Counted from the stretch's first letter, positions 1-7,785 are shown. The stretch is DNA of 64,000 nt from Natronoarchaeum rubrum (GCF_024494695.1 NZ_JANHDP010000001.1:372001-436000), one strand, 5' to 3'. Program-made: numbers and translations. The notes: generated from the sequence alone by a model not told the origin.

Positions 1-189
1 CGCGTCACGGCGCCGACGCTGATCGCGTGGGGCGAGAAGGACCCGGCGCTCGTGCCGGAACTCGTCGAGAAGAGCGCGCGGTACTGCGACGACGTGCGCG
101 TCGAGCGGTTTCCGACGCGGAGCCACTGGGTCCACGTGGAAGCGCCCGAGGCGGTGAACGAGCTGTTGCTGGAGCACCTCGACGGCTAA
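1..189 (+). CDS. Alpha/beta hydrolase, C-terminal fragment
   Basis: Only the last 62 codons are present; the gene begins before the window. The fragment reads TLIAWGEKDPALVPE and then SHWVHVEAPEAVNELLLEHL. This is the usual C-terminal part of an alpha/beta hydrolase: a strand ending in G-x-x-D (the acid of the triad) followed by the catalytic His in an SHWVHVEAP segment, as in epoxide-hydrolase and haloalkane-dehalogenase relatives. The substrate cannot be told from this piece. It runs towards the convergent regulator gene that ends at 228. Confidence 0.8.
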   Translation, partial: RVTAPTLIAWGEKDPALVPELVEKSARYCDDVRVERFPTRSHWVHVEAPEAVNELLLEHLDG

Positions 190-227
190 CGGCGCGAAAC
201 GGCTTCGACGCGACGGGGACGCCGGCG

Positions 228-638
228 TCAGCGCTCGGGCCGGGGCGCCCGCTCGTAGCGTTCGATCTCGTCGGTCGTCTCGACGCGATCGTAGATTTCG
301 CGGAGCGTCGACTCGGCCCGCAGCAGATCGTGCCGATCGAGGAACTCGCGGCCCGCCTCGGTGACGCCGTAGAACGTGTACGGCAGGTCGCGGCTCCGGC
401 GGTCCTCGGACAGCGTCACCGCTTCGACGATGCCGGCCTCGATCAGCGTCTGGAGGTGGCCGTGGATCGTCGACCGGCTCTTGGAGGGGTTGACGTAGTC
501 GAGTTCCTTGAGCGACGGTAGCCCCTCGGGGTGGCCCAGCAGATCCTGGAGCAGGGCGAAGCGGGTCTCCTGCGTGACGACGTCGAGGCGCCGGCGCTCG
601 CGCTCGATCTCCGCCGGGGGCGCGTCGGTGCGGCTCAT
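228..638 (-). CDS. Winged-helix transcriptional regulator (PadR/ArsR-like)
   Basis: 136-residue cytoplasmic DNA-binding protein. After an acidic start it has a helix-turn-helix region (VTQETRFALLQDLLGHPEG, then NPSKSRSTIHGHLQTLIEAG) and a wing (EAVTLSEDRRSRDLPYTFYG), ending in a charged helix that could support dimer formation. The ATG at 638 was chosen because a TATA-like element (about 661-668, minus strand) lies 25-30 bp upstream, as for a leaderless haloarchaeal transcript; an in-frame start at 686 would lie upstream of that promoter. It is divergent from the gene at 764, with a 35-bp dyad (670-704) between them, so autoregulation and control of that gene are likely. The effector is unknown. 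Confidence 0.8.
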   Translation of the reverse strand: MSRTDAPPAEIERERRRLDVVTQETRFALLQDLLGHPEGLPSLKELDYVNPSKSRSTIHGHLQTLIEAGIVEAVTLSEDRRSRDLPYTFYGVTEAGREFLDRHDLLRAESTLREIYDRVETTDEIERYERAPRPER

Positions 639-660
639 ACGACTACGTTGTTCCCGTTCG

Positions 661-668
661 ACAATAAC
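661..668 (-). promoter_or_regulatory. TATA-like element of the winged-helix regulator
   Basis: Minus-strand reading GTTATTGT, ending 23 bp upstream of the ATG at 638. The spacing suits a leaderless transcript. The dyad at 670-704 starts immediately upstream, where TFB would contact the BRE. Confidence 0.5.
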
Positions 669-669
669 C

Positions 670-704
670 GTTTCGGTGGCAACCAAATCGGTTGTCGGCG
701 AAAC
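670..704. promoter_or_regulatory. 35-bp dyad operator candidate in a divergent promoter
   Basis: Two 15-bp arms (670-684 and 690-704) flank a 5-bp centre. The left arm is GTTTCGGTGGCAACC. Its reverse complement matches the right arm at 12 of 15 positions, with perfect outer GTTTC/GAAAC and inner CAACC/GGTTG blocks. It sits between two divergent core promoters, next to a gene for a dimeric-type winged-helix regulator, and is the obvious candidate for its binding site. Confidence 0.6.
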
Positions 705-730
705 ATCGTCGGCGTCCCGCCGGGAGGAAC

Positions 731-737
731 AGCTATT
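731..737 (+). promoter_or_regulatory. TATA-like element of the gene at 764
   Basis: CTATTTG centred about 30 bp upstream of the ATG at 764. This is the expected spacing for a leaderless haloarchaeal mRNA and supports that start over an in-frame upstream one. Confidence 0.45.
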
Positions 738-763
738 TGACCGCTCCGCGAGAGCCGCCGGAC

Positions 764-1414
764 ATGGTCGACGACGAGACGCCGTCGCGCGACGCCGCCC
801 CGGAGCCCTCCGGAGGTGCTGCCGACGCTGCTACCGCTGACTCCGATGCCCCCGACCCCGATGCCGTGCTCGCGGACGCCGAGGAGCACCTGCCGGGCCG
901 CTCGCTGACGCCCGAGGAGTACGAACACCTCAAGCGCGCCGTCGCCGAGCTGACGCCGGTCTTCAGACACGACCGGTCGTACTTCGTACTCGGCAGCTAC
1001 GGGACGCCGGAGGTTCGCCGGCTCCAGCTGGTCAAGGACCGGCTCAACCGCCGACGCGACGCCTACGCGTTCCTGATGGTCGACGTGCGCCGCGAGTGGA
1101 CGAACACCTACCTGAAGTTCCGGCTGCTGGCGGACTACGCCGACCTGATCGTCGGCGTCGCCGAGCACGACGGCGGCGGCTTCCTCGTCGAGCAGGGGAC
1201 GGTCGTCACCGAACCCGACTACTTCGAGAAGACGCACTTTCTCAAGCGCGAGTACGACGGGCTCGACGCCGCGGCGATCGACACAGACGCCGATCCGGCG
1301 AACCCCTACAGCGGGATGCAGACGCCGCTGTTCGAGCTAGCGGACGAGGCCGGTCGGCTCCACGTCTGGCGGACGGAGTCCGAACTGGCAGCCGGTGTCG
1401 AGGAACTACCGTAA
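764..1414 (+). CDS. Conserved haloarchaeal protein, Rossmann-like core
   Basis: 216 residues. A disordered acidic N-terminus of about 50 residues is followed by a globular part with SYFVLGSYGTPEVRRLQ, an AFLMVDVRREW strand, a helix, then YADLIVGVAEHDGGGFLVEQG. The pattern of strands ending in glycines, with 'GSYG..R....D.L' and 'F.....AD.IVGV', resembles haloarchaeal proteins of nucleotide-hydrolase or deoxyribosyltransferase-like fold (DUF7509-like), but I do not recognise the family with certainty. It is probably controlled by the divergent regulator through the dyad at 670-704. No catalytic role is assigned. Confidence 0.6.
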   Translation: MVDDETPSRDAAPEPSGGAADAATADSDAPDPDAVLADAEEHLPGRSLTPEEYEHLKRAVAELTPVFRHDRSYFVLGSYGTPEVRRLQLVKDRLNRRRDAYAFLMVDVRREWTNTYLKFRLLADYADLIVGVAEHDGGGFLVEQGTVVTEPDYFEKTHFLKREYDGLDAAAIDTDADPANPYSGMQTPLFELADEAGRLHVWRTESELAAGVEELP

Positions 1415-1464
1415 CAACGATCGACGCGAGGACCGGAGCGGCTCGCGGCGAGTTCCGATTGCGG

Positions 1465-1719
1465 CTACTCGTCGCCGGGGCCCCGGAGTCGGCGGACGGC
1501 CACGATGACCGTCGCGGCCGCGAGTGCGACGCCGGCTGCCTTCTTGATCGTCCCGAGCCGGGCGCCGCCGGTGTCGAGTTCGGGGATGTCGTCCGCGGAC
1601 GCCGGGGCGGCCTCCTCGCCGGACGTCGCGTCGGCGTCTTCACCGGATGTCGCGTCGGTCTCGTCGTCGTGTCGGTCGTCGGGCTGTGCGGCGGACCTGC
1701 GCAGTCGTTCTAGCGCCAT
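1465..1719 (-). CDS. Small membrane-anchored protein with acidic repeat
   Basis: 84 residues. The middle is low complexity and acidic, with an imperfect repeat (DATSGEDA then DATSGEEA). A single hydrophobic C-terminal segment follows (KKAAGVALAAATVIVAV), ending in a short basic tail RRLRG, which suggests a tail-anchored protein with the acidic part exposed. The ATG at 1719 is used; 26 further codons upstream are open but would run into the neighbouring gene. No family is recognised and function is unknown. Confidence 0.55.
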   Translation of the reverse strand: MALERLRRSAAQPDDRHDDETDATSGEDADATSGEEAAPASADDIPELDTGGARLGTIKKAAGVALAAATVIVAVRRLRGPGDE

Positions 1720-1766
1720 ACCTGACGGTAGAGCAAGGTGGTAAATAAACGTAACAGCGGGACCGA

Positions 1767-2117
1767 CTACTCCTCGTAGGCGAGGTTCATCATCCACTGC
1801 GAGAAGGCGTCGCTCTGGCCGTCGATCTCCTCCTCGCCGATAAAGGGCGAGAGCATGTCGCCGGCCATCAGCAGGGAGAAATCGAGGTCGCGTGCGGTCG
1901 GCGAGATGTGGTAGGTGTTGTGTCCCTCGTAGATCGTCTCCTCGCGATCGACGAGTTCCTTCTCGGCCAGCGACTCGATGATGCGACTCCCCTTGCGCGA
2001 CGAGATGTCCAGCTCCTTCCAGAACTCGCTCTGGTGGATCCCGCCGGTTTCCCGGACCAGCTCCAGACCGGCGCGCTCGTCCTCCGAGAGCTCCGCTTCG
2101 GCCTCGGAGACGCTCAC
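1767..2117 (-). CDS. Helix-turn-helix (MarR-like) regulator
   Basis: About 116 residues from a GTG start. It contains LSEDERAGLELVRETGG, then HQSEFWKELDISSRKGSRI and a wing (LAEKELVDREETIYEG), a compact winged helix. The C-terminal part (LDFSLLMAGDMLSPFIGEEE) may mediate dimerisation or membrane contact. The start is uncertain: several GTG codons lie near 2117-2130, and a TTG at 2168 would add 17 residues. A TATA-like TTTTATG on the minus strand (about 2185-2193) puts transcription start near 2160, so an internal GTG is preferred. This type is conserved and single-copy in haloarchaea; its target is unknown. Confidence 0.75.
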   Translation of the reverse strand: MSVSEAEAELSEDERAGLELVRETGGIHQSEFWKELDISSRKGSRIIESLAEKELVDREETIYEGHNTYHISPTARDLDFSLLMAGDMLSPFIGEEEIDGQSDAFSQWMMNLAYEE

Positions 2118-2243
2118 AGGCACCACCCCCCGGGGGACGCGAGACGGGAAACTACGTGCATACCTCAACTACGAGGATCGACCCGCATAAAAGTGGCCTT
2201 CCCGGCGGGGCGGATCCGGACGCCGATGATCGCGACGCGTAAT

Positions 2244-2681
2244 TCAGCTCTGGGTGTTCTCCAGAGCGTACTGGTGGAGTTCCTCCCCGCGCTCGCTCTC
2301 GACCGACAGTTCCGGAACCTCGACCGGGGTGCCGTCCTCGACGGCGACGAACACGAAGTCCGATTCGGTCGTCAGTTCGGTCTCGCCGGTACGGGGGTTC
2401 TCTCGGTAGGCTCTGAGCCACACCCGGACGCTCGTGCGCCCGGCGTCGTAGACGAACGCCTCCACGAGGACGGTGTCGCCGACGGGCACCGGTCGCTTGA
2501 AGTCGAGTTCGTCGACGTTCGCGGTGACGCAGGGATGGCCGGCAAAGCGCATCGCCGACATCGCGCCGTCCTCGTCCATCCACTTCATCACGTTGCCCCC
2601 GTGGGCCGTCTCGTAGTTGTTCGCGTGGTTGGGCTGGACGCGGTGGCGGTTCTCGAGGTACGTGTCGCAGAGCGCTGGCAT
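2244..2681 (-). CDS. Acyl-CoA thioesterase, hotdog fold
   Basis: 145-residue cytoplasmic hotdog-fold protein that hydrolyses acyl-CoA to free acid and CoA. The family pattern is clear: an early Asn-rich loop (RVQPNHANNYETAHGG), the central helix (MKWMDEDGAMSAMRFAG), then strands with VDELDFKRPVPVGDTV and a C-terminal DFVFVAV. It resembles the YciA/BACH-type thioesterases. The ATG at 2681 places MPALCDTYLENRHRV at the N-terminus; longer forms would extend into the divergent neighbour at 2767. The chain-length preference is not predictable. Confidence 0.85.
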   Translation of the reverse strand: MPALCDTYLENRHRVQPNHANNYETAHGGNVMKWMDEDGAMSAMRFAGHPCVTANVDELDFKRPVPVGDTVLVEAFVYDAGRTSVRVWLRAYRENPRTGETELTTESDFVFVAVEDGTPVEVPELSVESERGEELHQYALENTQS

Positions 2682-2766
2682 GGGTACACTTCCCCGGCGA
2701 AATGGAAAAGTGCAGCGTCGAGCCGAAACCCGCACACCGATAGTTCTGGAGTCCCGAGCCATCCAC

Positions 2767-3210
2767 ATGTCACGCCAAAGCGCGCAGGCTCGCTCCGTCG
2801 GGGAACGGCTTCGGCCCACGGTCGGCGACCCGCGGCGGGCGCTGGCCGTCGCGGCCGGGGATCTGCTCGCGATCGTCGCGGTCGTCGGCTGGGGGCTGTA
2901 CAGCCACTACGGCGCCGCGGCGTTCGCGACGCCGGTCGACTCGTTGATGACCGTCCTCCCCTTTGCGCTCGGCTGGCCGATCCCCGCCGTCCTCGCCGGG
3001 GTGTACGAGGACGGCGTGATCGACGATCCGCTCGCCACCGCGCGGTACGTGACCGTCGCGTGGATCGCCGGCGCGAACATCAGCCTGATCCTGCGGACGT
3101 CACCGCTGTTCGAGGGGTCGGCGGCCTGGCCGTTCCCGCTCGTCGTGACCGGAAGCGTGTTCGTCGTGCTGCTGGGTTGGCGCGTCGCCGTCGCGAGTCT
3201 CCTCGACTGA
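2767..3210 (+). CDS. DUF3054 family membrane protein
   Basis: 147 residues with four predicted transmembrane segments (AVAAGDLLAIVAVVGWGLY; MTVLPFALGWPIPAVLAGV; YVTVAWIAGANISLIL; WPFPLVVTGSVFVVLLGWR). The D-x-x-x-x-x-x-x-G arrangement in the first helix and the W-x-x-P motif (LGWPIPAVLAG) are typical of DUF3054, a family found in haloarchaea and actinobacteria. Biochemical function is unknown. It is divergent from the thioesterase, with 85 bp between the start codons. Confidence 0.8.
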   Translation: MSRQSAQARSVGERLRPTVGDPRRALAVAAGDLLAIVAVVGWGLYSHYGAAAFATPVDSLMTVLPFALGWPIPAVLAGVYEDGVIDDPLATARYVTVAWIAGANISLILRTSPLFEGSAAWPFPLVVTGSVFVVLLGWRVAVASLLD

Positions 3211-3245
3211 TCGAACTGCATCTGCCCGTCTCTCGGACGGCCTTA

Positions 3246-4553
3246 TTATCCTGATCGCGCTCGCAGCGCCAGCGTCGCAACGACCGCAGCCGTCCCTGCG
3301 ATCGCCGCGAGGACGGCGAACAGCGCGCCGGGCGAGCCCCACGTCAGGATCGCGCCGGCGACGCCGCCGCCCAGCGCGCCGACGCCGAACACGCCCAGAT
3401 AGGTGTAGCCGTACGAGAGCCCCCGTCGCCCCGCGGGCGTCGCGTCGGCGACGGCCGCCTGGTACTGGGGCTGGACGAAAAAGAGGAAAAAGCCCAGCAG
3501 CGCACAGACTGCGAGAAACGCGACGATCCCTGCGTTCGACGCCGGAAGGAACGCGATCGCCAGCGTGGCGAGGGCGGTCATCGCGATCGCGATGCCGACC
3601 TCCGGTCGCGCTCGATCCGTGAGCTTGCCGCCCGCGTACTGCCCGGCGACGCCGACGGTCAGGATGCCGACGTAGACGTACCGATCGGGCGCGAACGCCG
3701 TGCCCGCGATGCGAACCGTCTCGAACACCTCGAACCCGCCGAGGATGTCCGGCAGGAACGTCAGGAACCCGCGGTAGAACAGCCCCGAGAGGATCACGAT
3801 CGCGAAGATGGCGACGAACGGCCCGGCGAACAGCTCCCGGGTCCCGCGGCGGAACGCCGGGAGGCTGTCGACCGTGTCGGTCTTCGAGCCGCCGTCGGGG
3901 CGCGCATCGGCGTCGGCGCTCGGCTCACCGTCCGCGGCCCCAGCGTCGCTTCCGAGAGCTTCGGCGTCGCTCTCGTCGACGGCGGCCGTCTCGTCGACAT
4001 CGATCCGCAGCGCCAGCGCGACGCCGATGGCGGCCGGGGCGGCGAGTAGCAGCGTCACGACGCGCCACGGGAGCACTTCGAGCAGCACCAGCGTCGCCAG
4101 CGGGCCGAACGCGATGCCGACGTTGCCCGCCATCCCGTGGTAGGCGAAGGCGGTGCCGCGCTCCTCGACGCCGGTGCTGATCAGGGACAGGCCAGAGGGG
4201 TGATAGACGCTCGCAGCGGCACCCCAGAGCACGAGCGAGAGAGCGATCACAACCAGGCCGAGCGTCGGCGCCGTCGGCGTCAGGCCGAGCAGCGCGAACG
4301 AACCGCCCATACCAGCCAGACAGGCGGCGATCAGCGTGCGCGAGCCGAGCCGATCGGCCAGCACGCCGCCGGGGACCGCGCCGAGTCCGAACAGCGCGTA
4401 GCCAGCCGTGACGACGCCGCCGATCACCGCCTCGGTCGTCCCGAACTCGGTCAGCCAGACGGTCACCAGCACCGGGATCGATAGTTCGTAGGTGTGGACG
4501 GCGGCGTGACCGAGTACCACCAGCCCGACGATCGCTCGGTCGTTCGAGTTCAC
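3246..4553 (-). CDS. MFS transporter
   Basis: About 435-residue polytopic protein with the 6+6 helix layout of the major facilitator superfamily. It has the motif-A-like loop between helices 2 and 3 (GGVLADRLGSRTLIAA) and its repeat in the second half (GGKLTDRARPEVG). The central cytoplasmic loop is long, acidic and Ala/Asp-rich (about 60 residues), a common halophilic insertion. The GTG at 4553 was chosen; the longer frame only adds 10 residues from a TTG. The substrate is unknown; the general look is of a drug or metabolite exporter such as the fosmidomycin-resistance type. Confidence 0.8.
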   Translation of the reverse strand: MNSNDRAIVGLVVLGHAAVHTYELSIPVLVTVWLTEFGTTEAVIGGVVTAGYALFGLGAVPGGVLADRLGSRTLIAACLAGMGGSFALLGLTPTAPTLGLVVIALSLVLWGAAASVYHPSGLSLISTGVEERGTAFAYHGMAGNVGIAFGPLATLVLLEVLPWRVVTLLLAAPAAIGVALALRIDVDETAAVDESDAEALGSDAGAADGEPSADADARPDGGSKTDTVDSLPAFRRGTRELFAGPFVAIFAIVILSGLFYRGFLTFLPDILGGFEVFETVRIAGTAFAPDRYVYVGILTVGVAGQYAGGKLTDRARPEVGIAIAMTALATLAIAFLPASNAGIVAFLAVCALLGFFLFFVQPQYQAAVADATPAGRRGLSYGYTYLGVFGVGALGGGVAGAILTWGSPGALFAVLAAIAGTAAVVATLALRARSG

Positions 4554-4792
4554 GGGTGTGCGTAGCGTGGACACTCTGTTCAAGGCGTCGGTACCCGCCG
4601 CCCGTCACCGGCGATCGATCTACGGAAACTGATATATCGGAACTATCTACCGGTCGAATATTCGTTTCGTGCATCGACTCTTTCGACCGCCTTCGGAGAG
4701 TTGAAGATCGACTTTTCCTCAGATCCTGTTTTTTGGACTACGAGCGTTTGCGTGGATAAATTACGACCACCTACTTAGAGAACCCATCGCCA

Positions 4793-4826
4793 TCTATATT
4801 CTCATAAGTTATGAGTTGGATATAGA
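4793..4826. promoter_or_regulatory. Nested AT-rich palindrome
   Basis: The outer arms TCTATAT (4793-4799) and ATATAGA (4820-4826) are perfect complements. The inner arms CTCATAA (4801-4807) and TTATGAG (4809-4815) are also perfect, around a single central G. It lies about 120 bp before the gene at 4944 and 240 bp before the MFS start, so it could be an operator or a cruciform-forming element rather than a terminator. Confidence 0.55.
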
Positions 4827-4908
4827 GATTCACTGTATACAGGTCGTGTTGAGAATAGATTGACTATGGATCGCTAACTGATGAAATATCGCCCTCCTAT
4901 GGGAAACT

Positions 4909-4916
4909 CTTATATG
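4909..4916 (+). promoter_or_regulatory. TATA box of the small membrane protein
   Basis: CTTATATG lies 28-35 bp upstream of the ATG at 4944. This is the ideal position for a leaderless haloarchaeal transcript and fixes the start choice. Confidence 0.65.
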
Positions 4917-4943
4917 CATATTCCTCATACTATAGAATACATT

Positions 4944-5183
4944 ATGACTGGCTACTACGACCTCGTCCTCGGCCTCATCCCGCTCACCCTCCTCGGCCTC
5001 TCCGGATCGCTCTCGATGGCCGGCGTCACTATCACCAGCGCAGTCACCGTCGCCGCCACGGTCGGTCTGCTGATCGTCGGGCACGCGCTGTTCGTCAACG
5101 CGCCGGTCGGTCAGGAGGCCACCGCCCCGGCCGCCGACGACGCGTCGGCGTCGCCGCAGGTCGGCCCGGTCAACGCCGACTGA
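4944..5183 (+). CDS. Small haloarchaeal membrane protein
   Basis: 79 residues with two hydrophobic segments (YYDLVLGLIPLTLLGLSG and VTITSAVTVAATVGLLIVGH), then a charged, disordered tail (ADDASASPQVGPVNAD). The TATA box at 4909-4916 predicts transcription beginning at the ATG. No function is known; such two-helix proteins are common and conserved in Halobacteria. Confidence 0.7.
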   Translation: MTGYYDLVLGLIPLTLLGLSGSLSMAGVTITSAVTVAATVGLLIVGHALFVNAPVGQEATAPAADDASASPQVGPVNAD

Positions 5184-5254
5184 ACGTTCTCCTTCGCTAT
5201 CTCTCTCCGTCTGTAACCGGCCACGCTTTTTGTTCTCGCCGCTAACTGCCTGAC

Positions 5255-6253
5255 ATGGTCACCGCACGATTTCTGAGCAGCGACGCCGTCGACGGTCTGG
5301 CCGATCCTGCCGAGTACGTCGACGCGGTCCGCGAGGGGTACCGACAGCGCGGCGAGGGCGCGCCGGCCGAACCGCGCACGAAGCTGCTGCAGTCGGAGCC
5401 GCCCGGCATGCTCACCGAGTACGCCGCCGTACTCCCCGACACCGGCGCGATGGGCGGGTACGTCTACTCAGCCGGCTTCGGCGCCGCGGACGCCTGGTTC
5501 ATGACGCAGTTGTTCGACGCCGAGACGGGCGAGCCCCGCGCCGTGCTCGACGGCGCTAGCATGAACCCGTTCAAGACCGGCGCCGCGGGCGCGGTCGGCG
5601 TCGACGCGCTGGCTCGCGAGGACGCCGATTCGATGGCGGTGATCGGCAGCGGTGCCCAGGCCAGAGGGCAGGTCCGGGCGACCGCGACGGTTCGCGAGTT
5701 CGAGACCGTCGACGTGTTCTCGCCGACCCGCGAGCACCGCGAGCGCTTCGCCGACGAGATGGACGACCGGCTCGACGCCGAAGTCCGGCCGGTCGAGTCG
5801 AGCGCCGCCGCCATCGAGGATGCCGACGTGGTGATCACCGCCACGAACGCCAACCGGCCGGTGTTCGACGGCGACGACCTCGAACCGGGCGCGCACGTCA
5901 CCGCGATGGGCCAGTACAACCCCCAGAAGTTCGAGCTCGACGCCACGACGATCGAGCGCTCGACGTACGTCGTCGACCTCCGCGAGCGCGTCGACGCGGA
6001 CGCCGGCTCGTTCATCCACGCCGTCGAGGAGGGGGCGGTCACCGAGGAGCACGTCCACGCCGAACTCGGCGAGGTCGTCGCCGGGAAGCGGCCGGGCCGC
6101 CAGTCGACCGACGAGATCACGGTGTTCGACAGCGGCGGTACCGGCATCGAGACGGTCGCCGGCGCGCAGCTACTCTACGAGAAAGCTGAGGAACGCGGGC
6201 TCGGAACGGAGATCGAGTTCGCCGCCGCCAGCGAGGCCCTCACGGGCAAGTAG
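5255..6253 (+). CDS. Ornithine cyclodeaminase / mu-crystallin family dehydrogenase
   Basis: 332 residues, the standard length. An N-terminal dimerisation and substrate part carries EPRTKLLQSEPPGM, followed by a Rossmann NAD(P)-binding core with VIGSGAQARGQVRA and later VITATNANRPVFDG and GAHVTAMG. Family members include ornithine cyclodeaminase (ornithine to proline), archaeal alanine dehydrogenase and ketimine reductases. I cannot fix the substrate, and no proline or arginine pathway genes are nearby. It is followed, convergently, by the presenilin-type protease gene. Confidence 0.85.
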   Translation: MVTARFLSSDAVDGLADPAEYVDAVREGYRQRGEGAPAEPRTKLLQSEPPGMLTEYAAVLPDTGAMGGYVYSAGFGAADAWFMTQLFDAETGEPRAVLDGASMNPFKTGAAGAVGVDALAREDADSMAVIGSGAQARGQVRATATVREFETVDVFSPTREHRERFADEMDDRLDAEVRPVESSAAAIEDADVVITATNANRPVFDGDDLEPGAHVTAMGQYNPQKFELDATTIERSTYVVDLRERVDADAGSFIHAVEEGAVTEEHVHAELGEVVAGKRPGRQSTDEITVFDSGGTGIETVAGAQLLYEKAEERGLGTEIEFAAASEALTGK

Positions 6254-6262
6254 GAGAGAGAA

Positions 6263-7348
6263 TCAGAACGACGCGATCCCGACCGCCTGGGCGAACGTGA
6301 CGCCGCTCGCGAGCGCGCCGACGAGATAGCCCAGGATCGCCCCGCCGTTGAGAAGCGGGAGCCCGGCGTGGGCGCGCCCTTTCAGCACCATCCGGAGCAA
6401 GATTAGGAGGCCGGTGAGCGTCCCGAGCATCGCCGTCAGCGCCGGGAGGTTCAGGGTGACCACCGGAACCGAGAGCTGCGGCACGGCGTCAACGGGGAGA
6501 AAGGCGGCGGCGCTCGCAACCAGAATCGTCGGCATGACGGCGTCGCCGAGGCCGATGTACAGCGCGTCGCGGACTCCCTCGTCCTCGGCTGGCCCGGCTG
6601 CCGCTTTCTCGTCGGCAGTATCGCCGTCGGCCACCTCGTCTTCCGTCGTGTCGTCGCTCTCGATCGTCTCGGAAGCCATCCCGCCGTCGGCAGCTTCGTC
6701 CGACACGTCGTCGGTCATTTCCTGGCCGGCGCCGAGGTCGCGAAAGGAGTACGACAGGCTCGTCGGGATCACGAACAGCACGGGCACGTTCAGGTCCATC
6801 ACGCCCTCCGCGAGGGTGAGCATGTGCTCGGTGCCGTAGACGCTGATCGCGTCGTACACCGCGAGAACGAGCAGGAACAGGATTGCCGGCAGAATTCCGA
6901 AGCTGATGCCGAACATCCCCGCCGCGCCGGCGCCCATCAACACGCCCGCGGTGTCGATGACGTACCACTCCGGATGGACGAGCAGTCCCCCGGATACTGC
7001 GACGGCCGTCAGGATCGGCAGCAGCGCGACGGATCCTCCGCCGATCGAGACGACGCCGACCGGCGCGATCGCCGCGACGACGTACCACGCCAGCATTCCG
7101 CTCGTCCCGATGATCATCGCGCGGATCAGCCACTCGGAGTCGTACTTGATGATCAGCAACATCCCGCCCGTCGCGGCGAGGATCACGGCGAAGAACATGA
7201 GCCCGTTGGTCGGGTCCGACGGATCCTCGACGGCCTGATAGTCGTTCTGTACGAACGGCTCGACGAGCGCCAGCGCGCCCAACTGCACCAGGAGGAACAG
7301 CAGGACCGTTCCGGCGACGGCGGCGTAGAGCCGCGCGCGATCGTTCAT
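6263..7348 (-). CDS. Presenilin-family intramembrane aspartyl protease (PSH)
   Basis: 361 residues, polytopic, with about nine transmembrane segments. The catalytic motifs of GXGD proteases are present: YD with Asp166 (LAVYDAISVYGTEHM) and GLGD with Asp269 (YIGLGDAVMP). A C-terminal LPLLNG segment near residue 333 sits at the place of the PALP motif. Such enzymes cleave membrane-spanning helices. Between the two catalytic Asp residues is a roughly 60-residue acidic loop rich in Asp, Glu, Thr and Ala. The start at 7348 was chosen over an upstream one that overlaps the promoter of the divergent acylphosphatase gene. Confidence 0.88.
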   Translation of the reverse strand: MNDRARLYAAVAGTVLLFLLVQLGALALVEPFVQNDYQAVEDPSDPTNGLMFFAVILAATGGMLLIIKYDSEWLIRAMIIGTSGMLAWYVVAAIAPVGVVSIGGGSVALLPILTAVAVSGGLLVHPEWYVIDTAGVLMGAGAAGMFGISFGILPAILFLLVLAVYDAISVYGTEHMLTLAEGVMDLNVPVLFVIPTSLSYSFRDLGAGQEMTDDVSDEAADGGMASETIESDDTTEDEVADGDTADEKAAAGPAEDEGVRDALYIGLGDAVMPTILVASAAAFLPVDAVPQLSVPVVTLNLPALTAMLGTLTGLLILLRMVLKGRAHAGLPLLNGGAILGYLVGALASGVTFAQAVGIASF

Positions 7349-7435
7349 ACCTGCCGATTGCGACCCCGGGGTTATCGGCGTTGCGCTGTCGGCCGGTCCC
7401 GGTCCTTTTTCAAGGCGGCGAGAGACCACTCACCT

Positions 7436-7714
7436 ATGGCAGAGCGTACGCGCGCACACGTGTTCGTTTCCGGCCGCGTTCAGGGCGTGTTCTACCGCGC
7501 CAACACGCGGGAGAACGCCCGCGAGCGCGGCGTCGACGGATGGGTGAAGAACCTGGAGGACGGCCGCGTCGAAGCCGTCTTCGAGGGTCCCGAAGACGCC
7601 GTCGAGGAGATGGTCGAGTGGTGCCACACCGGCAGCCCCGCCGCGGACGTCGAGGACATCGAGGTCGAGTACGGCGACCCGCAGGGCGAAGACGAGTTCT
7701 CCATCAGGCGATAG
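7436..7714 (+). CDS. acyP: Acylphosphatase
   Basis: 92 residues, the full family length. It hydrolyses acyl phosphates to carboxylate and phosphate in the cytoplasm. The signature GRVQGVFYR holds the catalytic Arg (Arg21), and WVKNLEDGRVE holds the catalytic Asn (Asn39). The rest (VEAVFEGPEDAVEEM) follows the ferredoxin-like fold. It is followed after 71 bp by nnr on the same strand; both are small metabolite-repair activities and may share a transcript. Confidence 0.93.
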   Translation: MAERTRAHVFVSGRVQGVFYRANTRENARERGVDGWVKNLEDGRVEAVFEGPEDAVEEMVEWCHTGSPAADVEDIEVEYGDPQGEDEFSIRR

Positions 7715-7785
7715 CCGGGCCCCCGGCGATCGACGGGAGAACGCGCTCCGGCATCATTTTGCCGCCGCGCGGCGAAGCGGCGACC

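Larger units (their letters stand above)
4554..4943. other. AT-rich divergent intergenic region
   Basis: 390 bp with no convincing gene between the MFS gene (leftward) and a small membrane protein (rightward). It is conspicuously AT-rich against the GC-rich genome from about 4620 on. It contains a possible minus-strand TATA (ATATATC near 4630), a nested palindrome (4793-4826) and the rightward TATA at 4909-4916. Short open frames here lack haloarchaeal codon use. Confidence 0.6.

Noticed and set aside
4556..4759. Small plus-strand frame in the AT-rich spacer
   Set aside because: 67 codons with a mixture of amino acids unlike haloarchaeal proteins and no promoter. It lies upstream of the MFS start and is probably chance.
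4830..5084. Minus-strand frame opposite the small membrane protein
   Set aside because: It is antisense to the gene at 4944, which has a well-placed TATA box. Its C-terminal part lies in the AT-rich spacer.
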